Assembly: GCF_016902615.1 (NCBI RefSeq)
Contig: NZ_JACJMB010000001.1
Coordinates: forward strand, 1-64,000
Direction: 5' to 3'
From: Collinsella tanakaei
Lineage (GTDB): Bacteria; Actinomycetota; Coriobacteriia; Coriobacteriales; Coriobacteriaceae
Length of the DNA stretch: 64,000 bases
Each line of letters starts with the position of its first letter. Position 1 is the first letter of the stretch. Below, one piece after another: positions 7,662 through 15,584 of the stretch. The notes under the pieces are model-generated. The model was not told where the DNA came from and ran no database searches. It saw nothing but the letters and a program-made list of their open reading frames with translations. A program made the position numbers and the translations under genes.

Positions 7662-8569
7662 ACGCCGCCCAGCGGGTGCATCGCGAGCGTGATCACCAGC
7701 ATGTCGCCCTCGAACACGGCAGCGATCTCCATGTCCATGGCGTGCGCGAGGTTCGCCGCCACCGACAAGCCCAGACCGCTGCCTGCGCCCCCACGTGCGG
7801 AATCCGCCTGGTAGAACCGGTCGAACAGGCGGCTGGCATCGATGGCCGCCGGATCCTCGACCGCGTTCTCTATGCCAAGCACCGCCCGCTCGCCTACGCG
7901 CCGCTCGAACACGCGCGGCGCCGCCGCGCCATGGCGCAACGCATTCACCACCAGATTCGAGAACACGCGCGCGAGCGCCTCGCGGTTCGCCTCGACCGCG
8001 ACGGCTGCATCCTCGAACGTTACCTGCGGCTCCCATCCGCGCGCCTCGAAGGCGGGGTACTGTGCGAGCAGCATCTCCTCCACAAACGGCATGAGCGGCA
8101 CCGGCCCGAGTTCGAGCGCGAGGTCCGGGTCGGTCGACTTCGTGTAGGCGAACAGCTGGTCCAGCAGCTCGGTGGTGGTATCGATGCGGCTCGCCGCCGC
8201 GGCCAGGTGCCGGGCGCGCACCGCTGGATCGTCCTCGTCGCATGCGAGCTGCAGATACCCCTTCGCACCTGTAAGCGGCGTGCGGATGTCATGCGAGAGC
8301 GCCGACAGGTCGCGCTGGAACTCCTGCTGATGGCGCATCGCATCGATATGCGCTTGCGCGCTGCGGTCGAGCTCGGCGTTGATCGCATCCGCCAGCTCCG
8401 TCACGCCCGGCGCGCCACCCGCCGTCACGCGCGCGTTGCTCTCCGCATCGCGCCCGCGCAGGAAGCGAGCGATGCGGCGCATCTCGCCGAGGTAGCGAAC
8501 GCTCGCGAGCAGCAGGCCCATACCAAGGCCGAGCACGAGTAGCACTATGGCGACAAACTCCGCTTCCAC
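7658..8569 (-). CDS. Sensor histidine kinase
   Basis: The 303-residue kinase has one N-terminal membrane helix (about 5-23, VAIVLLVLGLGMGLLLASV), a dimerisation/phosphoacceptor domain with the H-box SALSHDIRTPLTG (phospho-His93) and a HATPase_c domain with N-box FSNLVVNALRHG and G-box GAGSGLGLS. There is almost no extracytoplasmic part, as in intramembrane-sensing kinases that work with ABC exporters. GTG 8569 is chosen because AAAGGGGAG precedes it. It most likely pairs with the response regulator at 11181-11912; the ABC exporter lies between them, all on the minus strand. A 150-bp repeat element separates it from the permease gene. Confidence 0.88.
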   Translation of the reverse strand: MEAEFVAIVLLVLGLGMGLLLASVRYLGEMRRIARFLRGRDAESNARVTAGGAPGVTELADAINAELDRSAQAHIDAMRHQQEFQRDLSALSHDIRTPLTGAKGYLQLACDEDDPAVRARHLAAAASRIDTTTELLDQLFAYTKSTDPDLALELGPVPLMPFVEEMLLAQYPAFEARGWEPQVTFEDAAVAVEANREALARVFSNLVVNALRHGAAAPRVFERRVGERAVLGIENAVEDPAAIDASRLFDRFYQADSARGGAGSGLGLSVAANLAHAMDMEIAAVFEGDMLVITLAMHPLGGV

Positions 8570-9045
8570 GGCACTCCCCTTTCCTGCGCTCCGATATGCG
8601 CGAGCAGCTTCTCTCAGCTTACTTGAACAGGCGCGCGCCGTCCCTGCACGTGGGCAAATCCAGCGGCGCGTAATCTCGAACACCGCCGAGGAGGCTCCGC
8701 TCCCGAGAGATGCTCGTATACGACGGTTTTAGGCGCCCCGATTTCGGCACCCGCAGCTTCCCGCCTTCCGAGCGCATCATTTGCCCAGATAGCGGCCTCC
8801 TCGAAAGAGCTTGTTCCGCAAGACTCCCAACAGGTCGCCTAATACCGTCAATACGGAGCACATGGCGGCGCTGCTGTCTCCCTTGGGTGTCTGTCCGGAA
8901 GAACACTACCGCCCGTCAACCACCCAGCACAGCGCCCACGCCGGGCAGCATGGGCGCCGAAAGCTAAAATACCGCCGGCCAGCAGCCCTGCCGCTCGAGG
9001 GCCACCGCGGCGGCGCCGGGCGCGGAGTGCGCCCGGCTCATCCCG
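8570..9045. other. 476-bp gap holding a repeat element; no gene supported
   Basis: This stretch separates the ABC permease from the kinase. It contains the 150-bp inverted-repeat element at 8711-8860. A 95-codon minus-strand frame crosses it (8619-8906), but most of that frame is element sequence and it has no family resemblance. No clear terminator or promoter was identified. Confidence 0.6.
8711..8860. repeat. 150-bp terminal-inverted-repeat element, copy 1
   Basis: The left end TGCTCGTATACGACGG... (8711-8734) and the reverse complement of the right end (8837-8860) agree at about 20 of 24 positions with one small shift, both ending ...TTAGGC. An element with the same ends and the same length, 150 bp, lies at 24454-24603. 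The interiors are partly alike (TCGGCACC and CGCATCA in the same order). The pattern fits a non-coding MITE or a dispersed palindromic repeat. Confidence 0.75.
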
Positions 9046-9936
9046 CTAGATGTCGCGCTTGCGGGCGATGGCGAGCACAACCACGCTGGCGATGACGATC
9101 CAGATGACGCCCGTGAGCAGCGTCTGGACGCCGGGATCGATGGTGAAGGCGCGGCTCGCCGGACCCCAGATCTCAAGGGAGTTGTTCAAGAACAGCTGGC
9201 CTCCGCCACTCAGGTTGTTCAGAGCGCTCGAGGGAATCCACACGGCGAGGGTCTCGAACACGGGTGCCAGCGGTTCGAGGAACCGCAGAAGCCCGCCGCT
9301 TGAGTACGCAAGCCCCATAAGCAGCTGCGGGATCACCGAGGCGGTGAAGCAGAAGGCACCGATATAGCTCACCGGGCTCACGCGAGTCGCGTACACCAGC
9401 ACGAGCGACAGCGCGGAGAGCGCCCAAGTGTTGAGCCAAAAGCCAACAAACCAGCCGATGATCTCAAGCGGCCCCTCCGACGTCGAGAAAGCGACGCGGC
9501 CGCCCGTCATGATCGGCAGGCACACCAGCGAGATCACCGTTGCGAACAGCAGGACGAGCGCGGCGAGAACCCCGGCGAACACGATCTTGCCCGCGATGTA
9601 GGACAAACGACCCGAACGTGACGAGAGCACCGACTTCGCGTATCCGCTCTTCAGCTCGGCGAGCGCGTGCTCCACCGCCATGAACGAGATGCACAGCGGG
9701 ACGAGCCCGTTCATCATGTCGGCGAAGTAGACCGTGATCGAGCGTTGGGTCAACACCTCGCCGATCGTGATGACGTCTCCGGTCATATCGGCGAACAACG
9801 GGCTGTTCGCGAATACGACGAGACCGGCGACGAAGCCACAGGCGACGACGAGCGCCAGCCCGTACTGCCAGAAGCTGCCGCGCAGGCCGCGCGGACGCGT
9901 GATGCGATAGAGGTCCGATTTGATGAGATTCAGCAT
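9046..9936 (-). CDS. ABC-2 type transporter permease
   Basis: The 296-residue integral membrane subunit has six likely helices, including YGLALVVACGFVAGLVVFA, FAGVLAALVLLFATVISLVC and a terminal VIWIVIASVVVLAIA. It has the length and layout of BcrB/LanE-type permeases that work with a BcrA-type ATPase in bacitracin or lantibiotic self-protection. The N-terminus (MLNLIKSDLYRITR) is typical of that group. It lies downstream of the ATPase gene with a 26-codon peptide gene between. The cargo is not known; peptide-antibiotic export or resistance is inferred from the family and the linked two-component system. Confidence 0.82.
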   Translation of the reverse strand: MLNLIKSDLYRITRPRGLRGSFWQYGLALVVACGFVAGLVVFANSPLFADMTGDVITIGEVLTQRSITVYFADMMNGLVPLCISFMAVEHALAELKSGYAKSVLSSRSGRLSYIAGKIVFAGVLAALVLLFATVISLVCLPIMTGGRVAFSTSEGPLEIIGWFVGFWLNTWALSALSLVLVYATRVSPVSYIGAFCFTASVIPQLLMGLAYSSGGLLRFLEPLAPVFETLAVWIPSSALNNLSGGGQLFLNNSLEIWGPASRAFTIDPGVQTLLTGVIWIVIASVVVLAIARKRDI

Positions 9937-9941
9937 GATAC

Positions 9942-10022
9942 TTACCTGCCTTTACGGTCAGAGGCGAGCAGAAGGTACGCGATTGCGCCGAGGATGGCGA
10001 CATTAAGCAGCATGTCGGGCAT
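9942..10022 (-). CDS. 26-residue membrane peptide in ABC/two-component cluster
   Basis: The frame encodes MPDMLLNVAILGAIAYLLLA plus a short basic tail (SDRKGR). That is one hydrophobic helix with a charged C-terminus, the usual shape of small membrane regulators. AAGGGG lies six bases upstream of ATG 10022 and overlaps the TAA stop of the ATPase gene, so translation is probably coupled. The permease start follows six bases after the stop. Too short for homology-based calling; support comes from ribosome site, tight packing and the amphipathic/hydrophobic make-up. It may be a transporter accessory subunit or a sensor-transporter adaptor. Confidence 0.62.
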   Translation of the reverse strand: MPDMLLNVAILGAIAYLLLASDRKGR

Positions 10023-10032
10023 GCGCCACCCC

Positions 10033-11034
10033 TTACGGGCGCGGCGCCGACGAAGCGGGTGCGCCGTCCATGAGCTCCACGAAGTAGTCCTCGATGTCGC
10101 GCTCGAGCACCGACAGTTCGAGCACCACCTGGTCCGCATCGTGCAGCGCGCGCGACACGTCCTCGACCGTCGGCGCGCCCGAGGACGCGGGGTCGCTCGC
10201 CGCGCCGCCGAACGCGGACGCCGCCGCACGCGCCCCGCCGCCGACCACGATGGCCTCGTCGGGCTCCACGCGAAACGTCGCGCCCGGCAGATGCTCCTCC
10301 AGAATGGCAAGCGCCCGGGCAGGGTCCGCCGTCTTCACGCGCACCGAGCTTCCGCAGGATGCATGCAGCTCCTCGTCGGAGAACTCGCGCACCATGTGGC
10401 CGCCCGCGATGACCCCGAAGCGCGTGCACACGCGCATGAGCTGGTCGAGCACATGGCTCGAGATCACGATCGTCACGCCGCGCTCCCGATTCAGCCGCAC
10501 GAGTGCGCGGCGCAGGTCGCGCGTCGTCTCGGGGTCCATGCCGTTGAACGGCTCGTCGAGCAGCAGCAGGTCGGGCGACCCCACGAGCGCGAGCGCGAGC
10601 CCCAAGCGCTGCTTCATGCCCTGGGAGAACTTCTTCACCTTGCGCGGCCCGGCGTCCTCGAGCCCCACGAGGGCCAGCAGCTCGGCCACCTGCAAGCGCG
10701 GGCGCACCACGCCCATCGCGAGCGCCTTCATCATGAGGTTCTCCGCAGCGGAGAAGTTCGGGAGCGCGCCCGGCTCCTCGATGAGGGCGCCGATGCGCGA
10801 GGGCGCGCCCGAGAAACTGTGCGCCACCTGCGTGCGGTTCTCGCCGAACAGCTTGAGCTCGCCCGCGCTGGGGGTCGCCAGCCCCGCGACCATCTTCATG
10901 GTCGTCGACTTGCCGGCCCCGTTTTTGCCCACGAAGCCGTAGATGTCGCCCGCGGCGACATGCATGTCCAGGCGGTCGACCGCGAACATCTTGCCGTAGC
11001 GCTTGGTGAGGCCGCGGATTTCGATCACGTTCAT
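10033..11034 (-). CDS. ABC transporter ATP-binding protein (BcrA/LanF type)
   Basis: The 333-residue ATPase has Walker A GKNGAGKST (about 35-43), the signature FSQGMKQRL, Walker B LLLLDEP and the switch histidine in VISSH. A C-terminal extension of about 110 residues is typical of bacitracin-type export ATPases. ATG 11034 is preceded by AGGAG at five bases; longer frames have no ribosome site. It powers the permease encoded at 9046-9936. It follows the response regulator gene by 146 bp, so it may have its own regulator-controlled promoter. Confidence 0.88.
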   Translation of the reverse strand: MNVIEIRGLTKRYGKMFAVDRLDMHVAAGDIYGFVGKNGAGKSTTMKMVAGLATPSAGELKLFGENRTQVAHSFSGAPSRIGALIEEPGALPNFSAAENLMMKALAMGVVRPRLQVAELLALVGLEDAGPRKVKKFSQGMKQRLGLALALVGSPDLLLLDEPFNGMDPETTRDLRRALVRLNRERGVTIVISSHVLDQLMRVCTRFGVIAGGHMVREFSDEELHASCGSSVRVKTADPARALAILEEHLPGATFRVEPDEAIVVGGGARAAASAFGGAASDPASSGAPTVEDVSRALHDADQVVLELSVLERDIEDYFVELMDGAPASSAPRP

Positions 11035-11180
11035 GGTTGCTCCTATCTCGTGCATCCTGGCAGCGGGGCCATCCGAGTCGCGTCGTCCCCGCTGCTCATG
11101 CATGAGTATGGGAGCCGGCGTTTGAGCAAGTCTTCTCCAACCGTTAAGAAAGCTTAAAGATGAGGGGCGACGCATCCGCC
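11035..11180 (-). promoter_or_regulatory. Upstream region of the ABC exporter genes
   Basis: The plus-strand stretch 11139-11159 reads, on the minus strand, CTTTAAGCTTTCTTAACGG: two TTTAA/CTTAA-like half-sites about ten bases apart, the layout of OmpR-class response regulator sites. A 12-bp palindrome CTCATGCATGAG lies at 11095-11106. Either could be the target of the neighbouring regulator; this is inference. Confidence 0.35.
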
Positions 11181-11912
11181 TCAGCTGTCGTGCTGCAGCT
11201 TGAAGCCCATGCCCCAAACGGTCTTGAGGTAGCCGTCGGTGCCGCTGGCCTTGAGTTTCGCGCGGATGTTCGACACGTGCACGTTCACCGTGTTGTCGTC
11301 AGCCGAATACGGCTCGCCCCACGCCCGCTCGAAGAGCTCCTGCTTGGAGAACACGCGACGCGGATGCTCCATCATGGTCTGGAGGATGTTGAACTCGATG
11401 CGCGTGAGCGAAACCGGCGTGCCCGCCGCAAAGAACGCGCGCGCCTCCGGGTCAAGCTCCCACGCGCGAAAGCGCAGGGGCGCCGCCTCGTCCGCCGCCC
11501 GAGCGCCGCCGGTGCCAGCCGGCTCGGACATGCCGCCGCGATGTCTCAGCTGCACCTCGATGCGCGCCACGAGCTCGTCGAGGTCGAACGGCTTCACCAG
11601 GTAGTCATCCGCCCCGAGCTTCAGCAGGTCGATGCGGTCGGATGTCGCCGTGCGTGCCGAGATCACGATGATGGGCACGCGCGGGTCGCGCTCGCGGATG
11701 AGCCCCACGAGCTCTTCGCCGGAGCACCCGGGAAGCATCAGGTCGGACACCACGACGTCAAAGGGAAACCCGTCGCCCGCACCCAGAAGAAGCCTTGCCT
11801 CGCTGCCAGAGAACGCCTGCGTGCAGGTCATGCCCTGCCGTGCCAGATGCATCGCGACGATCTGGTTGATATCGGCATCGTCCTCGACGATCAGCACGCG
11901 AATTCCCGGCAT
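11181..11912 (-). CDS. OmpR/PhoB family response regulator
   Basis: This 243-residue regulator has a receiver domain (about 3-118) with the acidic pair Glu10-Asp11, phospho-acceptor Asp57 in VVVSDLMLPG and conserved Lys in DDYLVKPFDLDEL. A linker of ~25 residues leads to a winged-helix DNA-binding domain ending NVHVSNIRAKL and TVWGMGFKL. The start at 11912 has GAGGAG six bases upstream. It heads a minus-strand cluster with an ABC exporter and a histidine kinase and most likely activates that exporter on sensing a membrane-active compound (inference from family and context). Confidence 0.9.
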   Translation of the reverse strand: MPGIRVLIVEDDADINQIVAMHLARQGMTCTQAFSGSEARLLLGAGDGFPFDVVVSDLMLPGCSGEELVGLIRERDPRVPIIVISARTATSDRIDLLKLGADDYLVKPFDLDELVARIEVQLRHRGGMSEPAGTGGARAADEAAPLRFRAWELDPEARAFFAAGTPVSLTRIEFNILQTMMEHPRRVFSKQELFERAWGEPYSADDNTVNVHVSNIRAKLKASGTDGYLKTVWGMGFKLQHDS

Positions 11913-12098
11913 ATCCAACTCCTCGCAATCAATAGGCGGCGGCCCTTCGGCCATCATTGTGACGCAGGCCACGGCGATTTGACAGCGCGGATGCACCAGA
12001 GAGCGGAAAACCGAAGCCCAACGCACGCTCCCGTCGCGCCCGCGCCCAATAGATAGGTAGATACGGTCCGCCGCACGTGCACCATCGAAAAAACCCGG

Positions 12099-12923
12099 TC
12101 ACTCACGCACGCGGACGCTCAGCACGCAGCGACAGTGCGCGTCATCGGTATCAAGCAGACGGGTCTGGCTCACCTCGTAGATGGGGCCCTCGGCCTCAAG
12201 GCCGCCTTCCTCCAAAAATGAGGACAGCGCCCGATAGGCGCGCGAGACCTCGCTGTAGGCCCCGGCGTACCCGATTTTCGCGAATCGCCCCGATGTCACA
12301 AGGCGCACGTCGGATGCGGACGCGAGCTCATCATCGCTGTCGATCCACGACGGAAGCAGGTAGAACAGATCCTCATACACGGGAGAGCCGGATGCATCGA
12401 GGTGCGCCGTCGCCCCGTACGGCGCGATCGTCGCCTCCACGCCAAACGACGAGAGGCGCTCGAACATGCCCGCATCACGCGCCGCCTGGGCCTCCCAGCT
12501 GCCATCGTCCACAAGACCGCGCACGTCCTTGGCAAGCAACAGAAGCCGGTCCTGCTCGACGGCAACCATGGGCCTGTCTCCCACGCGCTGCGCCTCGGCC
12601 ACCTGGCGCTCCACTTCCGCAAGCAGGCGCTCCGATCGGCGCAGATCATCTATGCGTCGCCTGAGCTCGCGGCGGTTCTTCTGCGCGAGCTCCTGAAGCT
12701 GCGAGGGCTCAGGGCTATCAAGCATGGCGCGCACCTGCGCCAGGCTGAAGCCCGACTCCACAAGCGCGCGAATGAGAACGAACCGGGAGTGGTCGGCTAT
12801 CGAGTAATCGCGGTACCCGTTCGCCCCGCGCGACGATGGGTGGAGCAGCCCCAGCTCGTCGTAGTGAATCAACGTGTTCTTCGTCGTCTGGCAGAGTGCC
12901 GCGAACTCGCCCGTCACCACCAT
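12099..12923 (-). CDS. MerR-family regulator with GyrI-like ligand domain
   Basis: The 274-residue protein has an N-terminal MerR helix-turn-helix (GEFAALCQTTKNTLIHYDEL, about 5-24, then NGYRDYSIADHSRF), a coiled coil (about 78-112) and a C-terminal domain resembling GyrI/BltR-type drug-binding modules (RFAKIGYAGAYSEV). Such proteins activate exporter genes when drugs bind. No Shine-Dalgarno precedes ATG 12923. The sequence immediately upstream is the interior of a MATE exporter gene on the opposite strand, so a deletion seems to have removed this gene's promoter region. Expression is therefore doubtful even though the reading frame is whole. Confidence 0.82.
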   Translation of the reverse strand: MVVTGEFAALCQTTKNTLIHYDELGLLHPSSRGANGYRDYSIADHSRFVLIRALVESGFSLAQVRAMLDSPEPSQLQELAQKNRRELRRRIDDLRRSERLLAEVERQVAEAQRVGDRPMVAVEQDRLLLLAKDVRGLVDDGSWEAQAARDAGMFERLSSFGVEATIAPYGATAHLDASGSPVYEDLFYLLPSWIDSDDELASASDVRLVTSGRFAKIGYAGAYSEVSRAYRALSSFLEEGGLEAEGPIYEVSQTRLLDTDDAHCRCVLSVRVRE

Positions 12924-13840
12924 TCTGTTCGCGGTCGATAACTTCCTGCGTATCTGCGGCTACATCAAGGGCAGCCTCGGCGTGAACGTGGTGTTCGTCG
13001 TCATCGGCACAGCGCTCGAATTCACCTTGCTCGGCCCCCTCGACTGGGGCGTCGAGGGCGCTGCCGGGGCGTACTCGACGGCCATGCTCGTGGGCTCGCT
13101 CATCGCCTTCATCCCGTTTTTCCGCGGCAAGGCGACGCTGCGCTTCACGCGCCCGCGGCCCACCGGCGCTGTCATCCGCCAGATCGTCTCCTGCGGTGCG
13201 CCGACCTTCTTGAACAACATCGCGGGGGCGCGCCCTGTCCATCATCATGAATATCATCCTCGTGCGCCTGGGCGGCGAGACGGCCGTTTCCACCTGGGGC
13301 GTCCTGATGTATGTCGACGGCTTCGTGCAGCCGCTGCTCTACGGCATGTGCGACTCACTGCAGCCGTCGGTCGGCTACAACTGGGGCGCCAGGAGATTCG
13401 ACCGCGTGTGGGCTATCGAGCGCTGGTGCTTCGGGACGGCCTTCGCGGTGTCCGTCGTGTGCGGCGCCGCCATCATCGCGGCCCCCGGCCCCATCGCGTC
13501 GCTGTTCATCGCAGGGGGCGACGCGGAGGCGCTCAGCATGGCCGTGGAGGCGCTTCGGATCTTCGGGCTCACGTACCTCACGCGCTGGCTCTCCTATGCG
13601 GCGCAGGCCTGCCTGCTCGCACTCGAGATGGCGCTGCCCGCCTCGATCCTCTCGCTCTCGACGGCGCTCGTCGTGCCGCTTGTCCTCATCGCCGTGTTCT
13701 GACCTCTGGGCCTTACGGGCATCTGGCTGAACTTCCCCGTCATGAGCGCCGTTGTGGGCCTGCTCGCAATCATCATGTTCTGGCACGCACGGGCAGAAAT
13801 CCACCTCGACGAGCTGCGTCGCCGCCCCGCGCGCCCCTAG
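12924..13840 (+). pseudogene. Decayed MATE-family multidrug exporter gene
   Basis: Three lines of damage are visible. The N-terminal ~140 residues are missing: recognisable MATE sequence starts at FAVDNFLRICGYIKGSL just after the MerR start. A frame change occurs at a GGGGG run (13224-13228); removing one G joins FLNNIAG to RALSIIMNIILVRLGG. An in-frame TGA (13700-13702) replaces what is probably Trp in VF(W)PLGLTGIWLNFP, after which the frame runs on to TAG 13838. Together these give about 300 residues of a MATE carrier, probably once divergently controlled by the neighbouring MerR. Confidence 0.85.
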
Positions 13841-13930
13841 CCGGGAAAAATACCCGCCGAAATGATGCCCCGCGGCGCGCGCGGCTACGGTACGATGCTT
13901 CAAGCTGGACGATTGCTAAGGGGTGCCGCC

Positions 13931-14350
13931 ATGAGAGGTCTGATATCTGCGCTTGCGTCTTTCGTCGGCATCGCCTCAACGCTGTTCGCGCCCGCATGCG
14001 CCTGGGCCGAGATGGGCCTGAAACAGGAGGTCACCTCCGCGGGCGCGATCACCTACTTCGACTTCGGCGGCATCGGCTACGCGATCATCCTCGTCGCAGC
14101 GCTCGTCGTGGTCCTGCGCAAGCAACGCGCGGCGTTCAAGCGCATGGCAGAAAACAAGCGGAAACGCGCTGCCCGGCAGCGGGCCGTCTCGGCAGCCTCG
14201 ACCTCTGACGCCGCCCAAGAAGACCTCGGCGCGAGCACCCTTGCCGCCGTCGAGCGCTTGAAGCAGGCCGAACGGGCTCTGCACAACCCGCACATGCCTG
14301 CCGCCCGCCCTCATGCGCAGCAAAGCGCAGGCAAGCACGACGCTCGATGA
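13931..14350 (+). CDS. Small exported/membrane protein of unknown function
   Basis: The 139-residue protein starts with a signal peptide-like segment (MRGLISALASFVGIASTLFA, cleavage likely after ACAWA, about residue 25), then a second hydrophobic helix (about 47-61, YAIILVAALVVVLR) and a basic, Ala-rich tail with helical character. ATG 13931 has AAGGGG at suitable spacing. I do not recognise the family. It stands alone between the MATE remnant and a GNAT gene on the same strand. Confidence 0.65.
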   Translation: MRGLISALASFVGIASTLFAPACAWAEMGLKQEVTSAGAITYFDFGGIGYAIILVAALVVVLRKQRAAFKRMAENKRKRAARQRAVSAASTSDAAQEDLGASTLAAVERLKQAERALHNPHMPAARPHAQQSAGKHDAR

Positions 14351-14438
14351 TCTCTGTGACGGAGCGCACCGGCGCCGAGGGGTGCTGCCGCCGGTGCGTG
14401 CGACAATGAAACCTCCGACACGTCACGCAGGAGGCCCC

Positions 14439-14930
14439 ATGCACGCTATCGCCATCCGCCCCATCACCGCGCAAGACGACACCGCAATCGCCGCCATCAT
14501 CCGCACCTGCCTGGAAGCCTATCACCTGGACATCCCGGGCACTGCCTATTTCGACCCGGAGCTCGACCACCTGAGCGCCTTCTACGCGGCGGCTCCCCGA
14601 CGACGCGCCTACTTCGTCGCGGAAGATGCCGATGCCGGACGCATCGTCGGCGGGGCGGGCCTCGCTGAATTCACCGGGCTCGACTCCTGCTGCGAGCTGC
14701 AGAAAATCTACCTGGACAAGAACGTGCGCGGCCAGGGCCTGGGCCGCGCCCTCATGGATGCCGTCGAGCAGCGCGCCCGTGAGCTCGGGTACCGGCGCAT
14801 CTACCTCGAGACGCACACGAACCTGCACGAGGCGATTCGCCTGTACGAGCGCGCCGGCTACCAGCGTATCGACCAGCCCGTCGCCACCATGCATACCACC
14901 ATGGACCGCTTCTACACAAAAGAGCTGTAA
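14439..14930 (+). CDS. GNAT family N-acetyltransferase
   Basis: The 163-residue GNAT has the acetyl-CoA loop in KNVRGQGLGRALMDAVEQRA (about 92-111) and the C-terminal HEAIRLYERAGYQRI. The N-terminal half carries AYFDPELDHLSAFY, typical of the group annotated as MarR-adjacent or RimI-like GNATs. AGGAGG lies four bases before ATG 14439. Substrate unknown. It precedes the GntR-ABC operon by about 250 bp and appears independent. Confidence 0.86.
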   Translation: MHAIAIRPITAQDDTAIAAIIRTCLEAYHLDIPGTAYFDPELDHLSAFYAAAPRRRAYFVAEDADAGRIVGGAGLAEFTGLDSCCELQKIYLDKNVRGQGLGRALMDAVEQRARELGYRRIYLETHTNLHEAIRLYERAGYQRIDQPVATMHTTMDRFYTKEL

Positions 14931-15004
14931 ACGCCTGCACGGGAACGCCGACGCTAGCCTCGCCGCCCGGGCATGCAGCGCCCTCAACATTTTTCCAACG
15001 TCGC

Positions 15005-15057
15005 TTGCCACTGTGCATAGGTGTGTATATACTGTAGCTATCGGGTATATACAGTAT
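15005..15057 (+). promoter_or_regulatory. Promoter and GntR-type operator of the gntR-ABC operon
   Basis: A -35 TTGCCA (15005-15010) and -10 TATACT (15028-15033) are 17 bp apart. ATACTGTA (15029-15036) and TACAGTAT (15050-15057) form an exact inverted repeat with 13 bp between, covering the -10 and the likely start site. This is what an autoregulating YtrA-type repressor would bind. Confidence 0.7.
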
Positions 15058-15176
15058 GCCCACAGGGACGACGCGAAGACGTCCGTTGCCGTCCCAGCCA
15101 CGCGACGGGGACGCCCGGGCGTGCGGCACCCCGCGAAAGGGACGCCTCCCGCGGGACGCACGAAAGGACACGCAAC

Positions 15177-15545
15177 TTGGAAATCATCATCTCGAACGCC
15201 AGCAGCAAGCCCATCTACGAGCAGATCTGCGACCAGATCAAGGCCGCGATCCTCGCGGGCGAACTCGCCGAGGGCGAACAGCTCCCGAGCATCCGTGCGC
15301 TCGCCAACAGCCTGCGTGTGAGCGCCATCACCACGAAGCGCGCCTACGCCGACCTCGAGTCCGAAGGCTTCATCGAGACGGTTCAGGGCAAGGGCAGCTT
15401 CGTGGCCGGCGGCAACGCCGAGCTCATCCGGGAGGAGCAGCTCCGCCAGGTCGAGGCGCACATGATGCGCGCCATCGACGCCGGGCGGGCCATGGGCCTC
15501 ACCGACGACGAGCTCGCCGAGATGTTCGCGCTTGAGCTGGAGTAA
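15177..15545 (+). CDS. GntR-family regulator, YtrA subfamily
   Basis: The 122-residue protein has a GntR winged helix (about 8-76: KPIYEQICDQIKAAILAGEL, then LPSIRALANSLRVSAITTKR) and a short helical tail without a large ligand domain, which defines the YtrA subfamily. The start is a TTG at 15177, supported by AAAGGA seven bases upstream and by the usual N-terminus of this subfamily; no ATG or GTG fits. YtrA regulators repress their own operon of ABC exporter genes, and two such genes follow at once. Confidence 0.88.
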   Translation: MEIIISNASSKPIYEQICDQIKAAILAGELAEGEQLPSIRALANSLRVSAITTKRAYADLESEGFIETVQGKGSFVAGGNAELIREEQLRQVEAHMMRAIDAGRAMGLTDDELAEMFALELE

Positions 15546-15584
15546 CTGCAACACCAGCGCATCTACCTGCAGAAAGGACCCGCC

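Noticed and set aside
8619-8906. A 95-codon minus-strand frame in the permease-kinase gap
   Set aside because: Most of it is the 150-bp inverted-repeat element and the product shows no family pattern or ribosome site.
14136-15554. A 472-codon minus-strand open frame
   Set aside because: It lies antisense to the GNAT and GntR genes, whose products are clearly homologous to known families; long antisense frames are expected in such G/C-rich DNA.
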